Shown: in pieces, positions 1 to 8,012 of the stretch
How positions within the stretch are numbered: position 1 is the stretch's first letter
Layout of the letters: each line of letters begins with the position of its first letter
Assembly (NCBI GenBank): GCA_017415455.1
Contig: JAFQGS010000012.1
Coordinates: forward strand, 33,512 to 97,511
DNA from: Prevotella sp.
GTDB lineage: Bacteria > Bacteroidota > Bacteroidia > Bacteroidales > Bacteroidaceae
Reading direction: 5' to 3'
DNA length: 64,000 nucleotides
The notes under the pieces: generated by a model
What the model was told of the DNA's origin: nothing
The model's database searches: none
The model's input: the letters and a program-made list of their open reading frames with translations, nothing else
Position numbers and translations under genes: made by a program

Positions 1-1
1 T

Positions 2-385
2 CTGCTTGCAGGTGTTCCTCAGCGCAGGCTTGAGAAACTGCTTGAGGTGGGGCGGAACCACCGTGTTCTGCTGCTGAGCAATACCAATGCCATCCACTGG
101 AAGAAAGCTGTTGAATGCTATTTCACCGATGAGGAGCACACGCCGGAGGATTATTTTGAGCGCTGCTTCCTGTCTTATGAGATGCATACAGTGAAGCCCG
201 ACAGTGAGATTTTTCTCCGAATGATGCGGGAGGCGGCAGTTAACGCTGCCGAGACGCTGTTCATTGACGACTCAAAAGCCAACTGCATGGCGGCGGAAAG
301 GCTGGGCATCACAACGCTGAACGTGTCTCATGGCGATGAGTGGCTTGATGAGATAGACAATATTCTGATGACAAACGGCAGGTAG
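2..385 (+). CDS. HAD family hydrolase, C-terminal part (5' end outside window)
   Basis: The reading frame is open from base 2, so this is the C-terminal ~127 residues of a gene that begins upstream. An in-frame GTG at 47 is not convincing as a start, because family sequence continues before it. It shows HAD motif II (LLLSNTNAIHW), the motif III lysine in the segment VKPDSEIF, and motif IV (LFIDDSKANCMAAERLG). Such enzymes are usually phosphatases or dehalogenases acting through an Asp nucleophile; that Asp would be in the missing N-terminus. The order of motifs fits the subfamily IA/epoxide-hydrolase-N type. The substrate cannot be inferred. It ends 63 bases before ribF on the same strand and may be cotranscribed with it. 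Confidence 0.85.
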   Translation: MLAGVPQRRLEKLLEVGRNHRVLLLSNTNAIHWKKAVECYFTDEEHTPEDYFERCFLSYEMHTVKPDSEIFLRMMREAAVNAAETLFIDDSKANCMAAERLGITTLNVSHGDEWLDEIDNILMTNGR

Positions 386-448
386 TTTCATTCTGAACAC
401 ACCGCCTCAGGTCATGAACAATAATATAATAAGGTAATATAAACACCG

Positions 449-1384
449 ATGAAAACGATGATTTTAACCAAAGAGCAGTGCAACGTGGAACCCTGTGTGG
501 CAACAATCGGGTTCTTCGACGGCGTGCATCGTGGTCACAGACATCTCATAAGACAGGTGGTTGAGGCTGCTAAGGGAGAGGGAAAGATGTCGATGGTGAT
601 AACCTTCGACCGTCATCCGCGGCAGTTTCTGCATCCTGACACCATGCCGCAGATGCTCAACACGCCTGACGAGAGGGAAAGACTGCTGGCTGAGGAGGGT
701 GTGGATATATGCGTGATATTGCCTTTCAACAACGAGATTGCTGCCTTGTCGGCACGTGAGTTTATGTCAGACGTTCTCGTCGGACGCCTCAACGTGCGGC
801 ATCTGATAATAGGATACGACCATCGTTTTGGCAGAAACCGAGCCGATGGATTCGAGGATTATGTGAGATATGGCACTGAACTGGGCATGGAAGTAAGCCA
901 GTCGGACGCTTTCAGCCTTGATGCGGAGGGTGTAAGCTCGTCTGTCATACGCCGTATGATATCAGAGGGCAACGTGGAGGGTGCCTCTCTGCGCCTGGGT
1001 TATTGCTACAGCATAACGGGAAAGGTGGTTGGCGGATATCAGAATGGCCGCAAAATAGGATTCCCGACGGCTAATATCAAGGTTGAGGACAGCACAAAAA
1101 TCATTCCGCAGGCAGGTGTATATGCCGTAAAAGTGCGGTCGGAAGCCATGCAAGGGGCGATGAGCGGCATGATGAACATTGGCAAGCGACCAACTTTCGG
1201 AGGAGAAAGCACGTCGCTTGAGATAAACATCTTCGGTTTTGACGGCGACCTCTACGGCAGCGTTCTGTCTGTGATGTTCGTGCGTAAGATGAGAGATGAG
1301 CGGCGGTTTGGCACTGAAGCGGAGCTCATAGAGCAACTGACGAGGGACAGGGAAGAGGCTGAACGCATACTGGATGATTGCTGA
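449..1384 (+). CDS. ribF: Bifunctional riboflavin kinase / FAD synthetase RibF
   Basis: This 311-residue cytoplasmic enzyme phosphorylates riboflavin to FMN and adenylylates FMN to FAD. The N-terminal FAD synthetase domain (about 1-180) carries the nucleotidyltransferase motif GFFDGVHRGH at residues 21-30, and SSSVIR lies near residue 163. The C-terminal flavokinase domain (about 186-305) has the segment GFPTANI and the later Asn-Ile-Gly-x-Arg-Pro-Thr-Phe-Gly stretch typical of that fold. Length matches the usual bifunctional bacterial form. The start ATG at 449 sits in the context ACCGATGAA, also seen at the NUDIX and aroK genes in this window. No Shine-Dalgarno sequence is evident, as is normal in Bacteroidota. 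Identification is secure from the two-domain order. Confidence 0.95.
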   Translation: MKTMILTKEQCNVEPCVATIGFFDGVHRGHRHLIRQVVEAAKGEGKMSMVITFDRHPRQFLHPDTMPQMLNTPDERERLLAEEGVDICVILPFNNEIAALSAREFMSDVLVGRLNVRHLIIGYDHRFGRNRADGFEDYVRYGTELGMEVSQSDAFSLDAEGVSSSVIRRMISEGNVEGASLRLGYCYSITGKVVGGYQNGRKIGFPTANIKVEDSTKIIPQAGVYAVKVRSEAMQGAMSGMMNIGKRPTFGGESTSLEINIFGFDGDLYGSVLSVMFVRKMRDERRFGTEAELIEQLTRDREEAERILDDC

Positions 1385-1462
1385 GCAGAGCATGGCCGAG
1401 TATCGGTGAAATCGTGCTTTTCTACCGATGAAATGGTGAAAAATAATGATGCGCCGCCTGTC

Positions 1463-1572
1463 TGATGCCGGCGTGTTTTCTGTTTGATGCCTTAATGCGC
1501 TCCGTTTGATGTCCGAACGCACCCTGTTTGATGCCTGAACGCATCCCATTTGATGCCCTAACGGAAACTGAC
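1463..1572. repeat. 22-bp-period intergenic array 1 (5 units)
   Basis: Five consecutive units begin at 1463, 1485, 1507, 1529 and 1551, exactly 22 bp apart. Each starts TGATG(C/T)C and most end in a GTT or ATT. The middle of each unit varies. The array lies between ribF and the CPBP protease gene, in the direction of transcription. Confidence 0.93.
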
Positions 1573-1632
1573 CTGTGGCGGAATGCACTCCGTAGGGCAT
1601 AAACACTGAGTAAGAATAATAATTAAGATAAT

Positions 1633-2436
1633 ATGAGAAGAGCATTTTTATATTTGTTTGTGATGCTTGCGCTGCAGCTGTTTGTTAGTTATACAGTTCA
1701 TTTTATATGGTTTGTTGTTGACGGATGGAGCGTCATTGACGCCCTGCGACTTGTGAAGTCGCCATCGCCTATGACACACACCGCCGAGATGACGATAGCC
1801 GCATCGGTGATAAGCAGTGTGATTACGCTTGTTGTCTTTATATGGAGAAAGTGGTGTGTGATGTCTCCCGCCTATCTGAGGGAGCGCCAGTGGGGGGTGT
1901 TCTTCTGGTGTGTGGTGGCTGCGCTGGACACCATCCTGCCGTCGGTATATCTGCACTCGCTGTTCCCATGGCTGCCAAACCTGATGGAAGATACCTTTGA
2001 GCGTGTCCTTGCCAACGACTATGGATACTTTGCTATATGCCTGGTGGCGCCTTTTGTGGAGGAAGTTGTGTTTCGTGGAGCCATCCTTCGCGCCCTGTTG
2101 GGGCATTTCTCACGCCATTGGGTGGCAATAGTTGTGTCGGCGCTGATGTTCTCCGTGGCTCATTTCAATCCCGCACAGATGCCTCATGCGTTTATCATCG
2201 CACTGCTTCTGGGCTGGATGTACTATCGCACAGGAAGTATATTGCCGGGCGTTTTGTTCCACTGGATAAACAATACGGTGGCTTATGTGATGTACAAAGT
2301 GTTCTATTTCGTTGACACAGACAGCCTGGAGGGGATGTTCGGAAATGATGACAAGGCGGTGGTTCTTGCCCTTGTCTTCTCTCTCTTCCTGCTTGTTCCG
2401 GCGCTCTATCAGCTCAGTTGGAGAATGAAAAAGTAA
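1633..2436 (+). CDS. CPBP family intramembrane metalloprotease (CAAX protease-like)
   Basis: This is a 267-residue polytopic membrane protein with about six to eight hydrophobic segments. It has the three CPBP (Abi/Rce1-like) motifs: EEVVFRG with the Glu pair at 143-144, FSVAHF with His177, and FHWINN with His210 and the following Asn. In characterised relatives these residues form a metal or catalytic site inside the membrane. Bacterial members have been linked to prenyl-protein-like cleavage, bacteriocin self-immunity and membrane-protein processing. Its substrate here is unknown. It follows ribF after a 249-base gap filled largely by a 22-bp repeat array, and is followed by a strong hairpin shared with the convergent superoxide dismutase gene. 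Confidence 0.88.
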   Translation: MRRAFLYLFVMLALQLFVSYTVHFIWFVVDGWSVIDALRLVKSPSPMTHTAEMTIAASVISSVITLVVFIWRKWCVMSPAYLRERQWGVFFWCVVAALDTILPSVYLHSLFPWLPNLMEDTFERVLANDYGYFAICLVAPFVEEVVFRGAILRALLGHFSRHWVAIVVSALMFSVAHFNPAQMPHAFIIALLLGWMYYRTGSILPGVLFHWINNTVAYVMYKVFYFVDTDSLEGMFGNDDKAVVLALVFSLFLLVPALYQLSWRMKK

Positions 2437-2471
2437 AAACAAGGACGGGGATAATGGTCCGTCAGATAGCA

Positions 2472-2507
2472 AAAAGGAGCCGTTTCATCAATGAAACGGC
2501 TCCTTTT
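2472..2507. terminator. Bidirectional intrinsic terminator between CPBP gene and sod
   Basis: A perfect 17-bp inverted repeat (2472-2488 with 2491-2507) has A-tract and T-tract ends in both directions. It lies between two convergent genes, so it can end transcription from either side. Confidence 0.9.
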
Positions 2508-2546
2508 CCAGTTTATAATAATATCACTCATGAGGCAATTGCTTGT

Positions 2547-3335
2547 CTATCTGTTGCAGGCTGAGGCTTTCTCCTGATGCGTGTTGTCGCCATTCAGGTT
2601 GCAGCTCTTGCCCGACTTGTCGCAGTTGCCGCCCTTTCCGCTGTACGCATCATTGTCGTGCCTGCCCAGTGAGCAGTTGTTTTCCCGTCCCTGGCAGTAG
2701 CGTTTGCACACCACTTCCCAGTCAATCAGTTTCCAAAGGCCCTGCAGATGCTCCGCGCGGCGGTTGCGATAATCGATGTAATAGGCATGTTCCCATACGT
2801 CGAAGCATAGCAACGGGCGCAGACCTTGTCTCACAGGATTGCCCGCATTCTGCTCTTGTGTGATGTACAGGTTGCCCTGCTTGTCGGCAGACAGCCATAC
2901 CCAGCCCGAGCCAAAGAGTGTGACGCCCTTCTCAATGAACTCCTTCTTGAAGTTGTCGAAGCACCCGAAGCGTGCTTTTATGGCATCGGCTATCCTGCCT
3001 TTGGGGATGTTGTGCTCAGTTGGTGGGCGCAACTGGGTGAAATACAGGTTGTGGTTCAGCACCTGTCCGGCATTGTTCAGGATGCTGCCCTCGGCCTTCT
3101 GCACCACCTCTTCGAGTGAGAGTGCGTGGAGGGATGTGCCCGGCAGTGCCGCATTCAGGTTGTCAACGTATGCCTTCAGGTGTCTGGCATGATGAAAGAG
3201 TATTGTCTCTTTGCTGATAAATGGTTCCAGGGCATCCTCTGAATAGGGTAGTGCCACCAGTGGGAACTTGCCCTCATGGGGCATTGTCTGTGCTAATTCC
3301 TGTGTCGTGTACAGGTTGGCGTTGCATGTAGTCAT
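2547..3335 (-). CDS. sodB: Superoxide dismutase (Fe/Mn family) with Cys/Asn-rich C-terminal tail
   Basis: The enzyme converts superoxide to oxygen and hydrogen peroxide. The Fe/Mn SOD fold is clear: FHHARHLKAYVDNLN carries the first metal His (His48), NNAGQVLNHNLYF the second, and DVWEHAYYIDYRNRR the Asp and third His. Metal preference cannot be read from the sequence; relatives in Bacteroidales are often cambialistic. The catalytic core ends near residue 212, but the protein continues to 262. The additional ~50 residues are hydrophilic, rich in Asn, Gly, Lys and Ser, and contain five Cys and two His. A tail of this kind is not part of the normal family. The N-terminus also has about 20 residues before the core, with no convincing signal peptide. 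The symbol is assigned by family only. Confidence 0.93.
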   Translation of the reverse strand: MTTCNANLYTTQELAQTMPHEGKFPLVALPYSEDALEPFISKETILFHHARHLKAYVDNLNAALPGTSLHALSLEEVVQKAEGSILNNAGQVLNHNLYFTQLRPPTEHNIPKGRIADAIKARFGCFDNFKKEFIEKGVTLFGSGWVWLSADKQGNLYITQEQNAGNPVRQGLRPLLCFDVWEHAYYIDYRNRRAEHLQGLWKLIDWEVVCKRYCQGRENNCSLGRHDNDAYSGKGGNCDKSGKSCNLNGDNTHQEKASACNR

Positions 3336-3450
3336 AAATAATTAATTTTAATGTTGGTAAAAACAGCCTTCAGTGAGTATATGTGGAGTGGTGTACTTAG
3401 GGGCCTATTCCAGTTGCACCATCGTTGCTTCTTCTCCTGTTGTGCTGTTG

Positions 3451-3458
3451 CAAATGTA
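3451..3458 (-). promoter_or_regulatory. Possible -7 box for sod
   Basis: On the minus strand this reads TACATTTG, matching the Bacteroidota -7 consensus TAnnTTTG, about 115 bases before the sod start. No TTTG is found at the right distance upstream, so the call is tentative. Confidence 0.5.
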
Positions 3459-3617
3459 GTGAAAAGACTCTCTGCCGCCGCCGTTTTAACGTTTATTGTT
3501 GCGGTGGTTTTTTCTTTATTAACGTTAGTGTGCCATGAGGCGCCTCCTGTTTCACTATTTGAGCATTCTTGTTCATTTATTAACATTGCGAGGATGTGCA
3601 TCCGGCTGTGTTCCGGG

Positions 3618-3705
3618 TGATGTCCTAATGTGCTCTGACTGATACTTGAACGCGTGTCGTTTGATGCCATAACGCACCGCATTTGATGCCTTTTCGGAAA
3701 CAGGA
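3618..3705. repeat. 22-bp-period intergenic array 2 (4 units)
   Basis: Units start at 3618, 3640, 3662 and 3684, each exactly 22 bp apart. All begin TGAT; two have the common core TGATGCC. The array lies between the divergent sod leader and the 3' end of wbqC. Confidence 0.92.
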
Positions 3706-3861
3706 TTGTATGTTGTTGAGAAACAATGTGTTACGTGTAGTGGAATGGTTGCGCTCTTTCTCGCCTGCTTTGTATGCCGGGTTATGACGCATGACGAATC
3801 TGCCACATGTGAGAAAAGACAGGTGGCGTGATGAGAAAGATGACGAAGTGGGATGTGGATG

Positions 3862-4557
3862 TTATAAGTATAGCATGCTCTCAGGTCCCATATTAAACAG
3901 AAGGTCTAATATGCTGAGGTTTGGAATGAAGCCGTGCTTCTGCTCATAAACCTGATAATAGCGTCGTGGAGAGAACTCCCCGTCGTGCAGCGGATGCTTG
4001 GGGCGTATGGCATCGCGGAAGTCTCTTGTGTCATCTTGGATGATGATGCCGTCGGCCTTGCCTGCATGCGGTGTCTCAGTGGCTGTCCCGGCAGTCCCGT
4101 CATGCCGTTGTCCGTCAAGGATAATATATTTGTCGGTGACGCTAATAGTTGGCTCAATGTTGATGAGTTCGCATGTTTTGAGGCATATATCAAGATTGAA
4201 GTCAAACAGGAATGTCCATTTCTTCTCAAAGAACGGGCGCAGGTCGTCGGCGTAATACTCAAAGAACGGCGACTCGCCATAGGCGCTCTGCAGGGCGTTC
4301 CAGTGTGAATGGCGCCAGTTGTCATGGTCGCTGATTCTTATGTCTTTCATCAGTGACTTAGATAGGTGTCCTCCGCTGGGCCTCTCCACAGGTATAGTGA
4401 GAGCCAGCGGACCATTAGCCGCGGCTATAACGCAGCGGTTTCGGAATGTCTGTTTTATGAAGTTGTCATGCTTTTCAAGCACTATCTCATCATAACGGTT
4501 CACCTTCTGATACCATTGTATGGGTGCGAAATATGCGGAGGAGAGTATTGCTTTCAT
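3862..4557 (-). CDS. WbqC family protein
   Basis: A 231-residue protein opening with the family signature SSAYFAPIQWYQKVNRYDEI, followed by a Phe-x-Lys-Gln-Thr-Phe-Arg-Asn-Arg segment and the LTIPVERPS strand. WbqC-like proteins are found in O-antigen clusters and elsewhere in Bacteroidota, where their biochemical role is not firmly established; a glycine or sugar N-modification role has been suggested for the founding member. Here it is the last of a run of four minus-strand genes (dapB, lepB, lepB-like, wbqC), with a 125-base gap from the lepB-like gene, so cotranscription is plausible. The C-terminal end (FNMGPESMLYL) is typical of the Bacteroidota form. There is no signal peptide. Confidence 0.85.
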   Translation of the reverse strand: MKAILSSAYFAPIQWYQKVNRYDEIVLEKHDNFIKQTFRNRCVIAAANGPLALTIPVERPSGGHLSKSLMKDIRISDHDNWRHSHWNALQSAYGESPFFEYYADDLRPFFEKKWTFLFDFNLDICLKTCELINIEPTISVTDKYIILDGQRHDGTAGTATETPHAGKADGIIIQDDTRDFRDAIRPKHPLHDGEFSPRRYYQVYEQKHGFIPNLSILDLLFNMGPESMLYL

Positions 4558-4682
4558 CTGAGATAATTGTTTTTTTGCCAGGTGATAGGGTGTCTTCTGA
4601 GTGCTGTCTGGGCAAAGATGTCATTGCGCGTGGGCGGCTGGCGGAAAATGTATGCGGCCATATCGCAGCGTGTCAGGACGAA

Positions 4683-5366
4683 TCAGTCGTTGAGCCAGAT
4701 GAACCATCTGTCGTCGCGGAAGCCGCTGTAGAATGGCTTGCCGGCATCTTTTGAGTACACAAGCATCACCATCCGTCCTATGATGTGGCTCTCTGGGAGA
4801 GGGCCGAAGTATCTGCTGTCCATCTGGTTGGAGCCGTCGCGCGAGCTTATCCAATAGTAATTGTTCTTGAAACAACAATAAGACACTTCCTTTCCGTCAA
4901 CATACAACTTGCCGTTCTGTATGTGGGCCTTGCGCTTCTCGTGCAGAATGTAGATGTTGCACAGCATCTTAATGTTGCTGCTGTCTACCTTTATGATGCG
5001 TCCTTTGCCAGGAATCTCTATCTGTATGCTGCCAATGCGCACAGTGTCTCCGGGCAGGGCGTCGCAGTATCCGGCGTAAACAGCCCTGTCGGAAATGTCG
5101 TGAATGGTGTCAAGAGGGAAATTGAAAACAACCAGGTCGCCCTTCTCCACAGGCGAACTGATCCATCGGGAATAGCTGAAAAAGCCTTCACCGCCAGTGC
5201 GTAGTCCATAACTCCATCTGTTAACAATCACCCTGTCGCCTGCAATAAGATGCGACTTGATGCCTGGAGAAGGCACTTCGTAAATGGTGAATGCCAGAGA
5301 ACGGAAGGCAAGCATTAGCAAAAAGGCAATGACTAATGCCAAAATGAACTTTAATAGATTGCGCAC
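4683..5366 (-). CDS. Signal peptidase I-like protein lacking the catalytic Ser and Lys
   Basis: A 227-residue S26-family protein with one N-terminal membrane segment (about residues 5-25). The fold boxes are present: PSPGIKSHLIAGD in place of the catalytic box, EKGDLVVFNFP, DALPGDTV, and a late NQMDSRYFGPLPESHIIG box. But where active enzymes have Pro-Ser-x-Ser, the catalytic Ser position is Gly35, and the general-base Lys of the Tyr-x-Lys-Arg box is Gly99. The neighbouring LepB at 5512-6948 retains both residues (Ser99 and Lys251). The start is a GTG at 5366, judged from the hydrophobic segment that follows. The protein is probably a membrane-anchored non-catalytic paralogue, perhaps a partner or regulator of LepB. 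An unrecognised alternative nucleophile, such as Ser33 or Ser38, is not excluded. Confidence 0.85.
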   Translation of the reverse strand: MRNLLKFILALVIAFLLMLAFRSLAFTIYEVPSPGIKSHLIAGDRVIVNRWSYGLRTGGEGFFSYSRWISSPVEKGDLVVFNFPLDTIHDISDRAVYAGYCDALPGDTVRIGSIQIEIPGKGRIIKVDSSNIKMLCNIYILHEKRKAHIQNGKLYVDGKEVSYCCFKNNYYWISSRDGSNQMDSRYFGPLPESHIIGRMVMLVYSKDAGKPFYSGFRDDRWFIWLND

Positions 5367-5380
5367 TATATAATGTTTCT

Positions 5381-5512
5381 TATTTAATCGTACACTGTTT
5401 CTTCATGAATCGTATGCGGCTCTTTCATGAATAATACATTACTCTTTCATGAATCATACACTGTTTCTTCATGAACTATACATTGTTATTTCATGAATTG
5501 TACATGGTTTCT
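5381..5512. repeat. 22-bp-period array 3, TTCATGAA family (6 units)
   Basis: Six units start at 5381, 5403, 5425, 5447, 5469 and 5491. Five contain TTCATGAA, an 8-base palindrome, and most share a later TACA or TATG block and a T-rich end. The unit differs from the TGATGCC family but has the same 22-bp spacing. It fills nearly all of the gap between lepB and the lepB-like gene and touches the lepB stop codon. Confidence 0.93.
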
Positions 5513-6948
5513 TATTTAATATTGTCCACCCAGTTGAACAAACGATGCCAGCGTATACCCGAGAAGCCTCTTCGGTCGGGATCACTGCTCCACCAGATGA
5601 ATATAGGTTTGCCCACAATATGATCCTCAGGAACGAATCCCCAATAACGGGAATCGGCTGAGTTGTGCCTGTTGTCGCCCATCATCCAGTAATAGTCAAG
5701 CTTGAAGGTATAGCTGTCTGCCACCTTGCCGTTGATGAATATCTTGCCGTCTTTCACTTGAAGATCGTTGCCCTCATATACTTTTATCGGGCGTTCATAA
5801 ACCGAAATGTTGTCCATTGTAAGCTTCACGCTCTCTCCTTTGGCAGGTATCCACACCGGTCCGTAGTTGTCTCGTGTCCAGCCTGTATTGTTATTGAGAG
5901 GATAAACATCACCAGTTGATGCGTCAGTGTTTATCTTTATGCTCTCAACAAGGTCCTTACGCTTTGACAGTTCTTGCACGGCGCGCTTTGTAAGAGGCAT
6001 ATACCCGTTCTGGTTGAGGCTTGTCATGTCTTCCATTGATATGCCAAGATCTTTCATAAGGTCATCAGGCAGATACTGGTTGAGCTTCACATAATATGTG
6101 TATTGTACCTCCTGAGGCTCCTTGTTGGCCTTACCGTCAAGATAAATGATGCGGTCTTTGATCTGAAGTGTTTGTCCGGGAAGTCCCACACAGCGCTTAA
6201 CATAGTTCTCCCGGCGGTCTGTCGGACGCGAGATGATGCTTCCATACTCTGCCTTGTTTGCCAGAATATAGTTGCGTCCGGTATTATACATGGCCTTATA
6301 ATAGTCGTATTTCTGCTGAGGAGTAAGTGTCTTGAGGTTTGGATGATTCTCAGTCAGCTGATATCCGAATGAGTAACACATCAGATAATAGTCCTGAGCC
6401 TGATACTTCTGATTGCTGCACAGAGTGTCACCGGAAGGATAATTGAACACAACAATATCATTAAGCTCTACCTTTCCGAGACCTTTCACACGGCGGTAGT
6501 CCCATTGTGGCCACTCAATATATGACTTACACTCAAACACTGGCAGTGTATGCTGGGTGAGAGGTAGCGTCAATGGCGTCTGAGGTATGCGTGGACCATA
6601 GCTCACTTTGCTTACAAACAGATAGTCGCCGGTAAGCAAACTCTTCTCAAGTGAGCTTGAAGGAATGACATAGTTTTGAAAAAAGAAGAGGTTAATGAAG
6701 TAAACTGCCACCAAGGCAAATAACAAAGCGTCAACCCAACTCATGATAAACCGCACCGGACCTTCGCTGTCTTTCCACCATTGCCAGCGTATTTTCTTTG
6801 TTATGTAGACATCGAATATAAGTGGAATGACGATTAATCCCATCCAGCTTTTCACCCAATAAAGGAACAATAGGTATAAAATCAGAACAGCAATGAACTT
6901 TATCCATTGCACTTTCATGTTGAGTTTGGCTCTCTCTTTGTTTATCAT
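5512..6948 (-). CDS. lepB: Signal peptidase I, long form
   Basis: The enzyme removes signal peptides from exported proteins at the outer face of the inner membrane. The 478-residue sequence starts with three hydrophobic stretches (about 14-30, 35-48 and 70-92). These are followed by the catalytic box IPSSSLEKSLLTGD, in which Ser99 is the expected nucleophile. The general-base Lys251 sits in NYVKRCVGLPG, and the last box is MMGDNRHNSADSRYWG. The protein is much longer than E. coli LepB because of two insertions: about 100 residues between the Ser and Lys boxes, and about 120 before the last box. Long LepB forms like this are common in Bacteroidales. It lies between dapB and a catalytically empty paralogue, with 22-bp arrays in both flanking gaps. 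Confidence 0.95.
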   Translation of the reverse strand: MINKERAKLNMKVQWIKFIAVLILYLLFLYWVKSWMGLIVIPLIFDVYITKKIRWQWWKDSEGPVRFIMSWVDALLFALVAVYFINLFFFQNYVIPSSSLEKSLLTGDYLFVSKVSYGPRIPQTPLTLPLTQHTLPVFECKSYIEWPQWDYRRVKGLGKVELNDIVVFNYPSGDTLCSNQKYQAQDYYLMCYSFGYQLTENHPNLKTLTPQQKYDYYKAMYNTGRNYILANKAEYGSIISRPTDRRENYVKRCVGLPGQTLQIKDRIIYLDGKANKEPQEVQYTYYVKLNQYLPDDLMKDLGISMEDMTSLNQNGYMPLTKRAVQELSKRKDLVESIKINTDASTGDVYPLNNNTGWTRDNYGPVWIPAKGESVKLTMDNISVYERPIKVYEGNDLQVKDGKIFINGKVADSYTFKLDYYWMMGDNRHNSADSRYWGFVPEDHIVGKPIFIWWSSDPDRRGFSGIRWHRLFNWVDNIK

Positions 6949-6960
6949 TGTTGTGCGTTT

Positions 6961-7136
6961 GATTATCTGTTTTGGTCTTGTTGACTATTAGTTATAGCAA
7001 GATTTACTATCAGTTGTCTTCCGTCTGATTATCAGTTATGTCCTGTTTGACTATCAGTTGTCTTCCGTTTGATTATCAACTGAGCTTTATTTGATTATCA
7101 GTTATATCCCGGTTTGTTATCAGTTGCGCCCTGTTT
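6961..7136. repeat. 22-bp-period array 4, GATTATCAGTT family (8 units)
   Basis: Eight unbroken units start every 22 bp from 6961 to 7115. The common pattern is GA(T/C)TATCAGTT, then variable bases, then a GTTT or similar end. A ninth partial unit follows. The array fills the gap between dapB (upstream) and lepB in the same direction. Confidence 0.94.
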
Positions 7137-7156
7137 GATAGTTATGCTTCTTATGT

Positions 7157-7912
7157 TTAGAATTTAAACATGTCGCTTATGGTAAGCAGTCCGTTGTGGT
7201 TTGCTGTGTATTCAGCAGCCAGTACGGCGCCAAGTGCGAATCCCTGACGGCTATGTGCGTCGTGAGTTATGCTTATAAGGTCAGCCTCTGAGTTGTAAGT
7301 TACTGTGTGTATGCCAGGAACCTCGTCGCGTCTGATGCTGTCTATTGACAGTTCTTGTGCCTCAGGAGTATGCTCTACGGTAGTATTTCCGTCGGGATCG
7401 GTTAGTTTTCCGAGGCTCCATGATTCTTTTCTGTCAATGTTCTCAATAATTTCTTCCGCCAATGTTATTGCCGTTCCGCTTGGATGATCAAGCTTATGGA
7501 TATGGTGTGTTTCCTCCATTGTGACATCATACTGGCTGAATCCGTTCATGATTTTTGCCAGATATCTGTTCACTGCGGAGAAAATCGCAACTCCGATAGA
7601 GAAGTTTGATGCCCAGAACAGTGTCTTTCCCTCCTCTGTGCACATACGTCTCACATCGTCTCCGTGCTCTTTCATCCATCCTGTAGAGCCTGAAACTACT
7701 TTTACATTCTTCTCAAATGCCTTCAGATAGTTACCGTATGCCGCCTGTGGTGCGGTAAACTCGATTGCCACATCAGCAGAAGCGAATGCCTCGCTGTCGA
7801 AGTCTTGCAAGTTGTTTACGTCTATAATGCAAACTATATTATGGCCACGTGCCTTGGCGATGCTTTCTATCATCTTTCCCATTTTGCCGTAACCGATAAG
7901 TGCTATTTTCAT
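7157..7912 (-). CDS. dapB: 4-hydroxy-tetrahydrodipicolinate reductase
   Basis: DapB reduces the dipicolinate precursor with NAD(P)H in the lysine and diaminopimelate pathway, so it supplies the peptidoglycan cross-linking residue. The 251-residue sequence begins with a Rossmann motif (MKIALIGYGKMGKMI). It has the catalytic-site segment EETHHIHKLDHPSGTA (about residues 134-149), with the His pair and the Lys typical of the active site. Length is a little shorter than the E. coli enzyme and usual for Bacteroidota. The gene is the first of a probable dapB-lepB-lepB-like-wbqC run. A TATCTTTG box lies 25-32 bases before the start. Confidence 0.96.
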   Translation of the reverse strand: MKIALIGYGKMGKMIESIAKARGHNIVCIIDVNNLQDFDSEAFASADVAIEFTAPQAAYGNYLKAFEKNVKVVSGSTGWMKEHGDDVRRMCTEEGKTLFWASNFSIGVAIFSAVNRYLAKIMNGFSQYDVTMEETHHIHKLDHPSGTAITLAEEIIENIDRKESWSLGKLTDPDGNTTVEHTPEAQELSIDSIRRDEVPGIHTVTYNSEADLISITHDAHSRQGFALGAVLAAEYTANHNGLLTISDMFKF

Positions 7913-7936
7913 AATCAGTCTAAATTAAATGATGTG

Positions 7937-7944
7937 CAAAGATA
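7937..7944 (-). promoter_or_regulatory. -7 box for dapB run
   Basis: The minus strand reads TATCTTTG, a full match to TAnnTTTG, 25 bases upstream of the dapB ATG. No clear TTTG -33 box is seen at the usual spacing. Confidence 0.65.
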
Positions 7945-8012
7945 TGAATTTTTGCATAGAAGAAGCTGTTTTTTTGTTTTAAAATAATCAAAAGGTTATT
8001 TACTGTCCCTTA

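Larger units (their letters stand above)
3336..3861. other. Gene-poor gap between sod and wbqC
   Basis: This 526-base gap holds a candidate sod -7 box at 3451-3458 and a 22-bp array at 3618-3705. Short open frames in both strands show no recognisable family, and one of them crosses the repeats. I see no further gene here. Confidence 0.6.

Noticed and set aside
962-1645. Minus-strand frame (227 codons) over ribF and array 1
   Set aside because: It overlaps the end of ribF and a repeat array, and resembles no protein family.
4683-5366. Calling the lepB-like gene a pseudogene
   Set aside because: The frame is intact and the remaining S26 boxes and the membrane segment are conserved; only the catalytic residues are changed.
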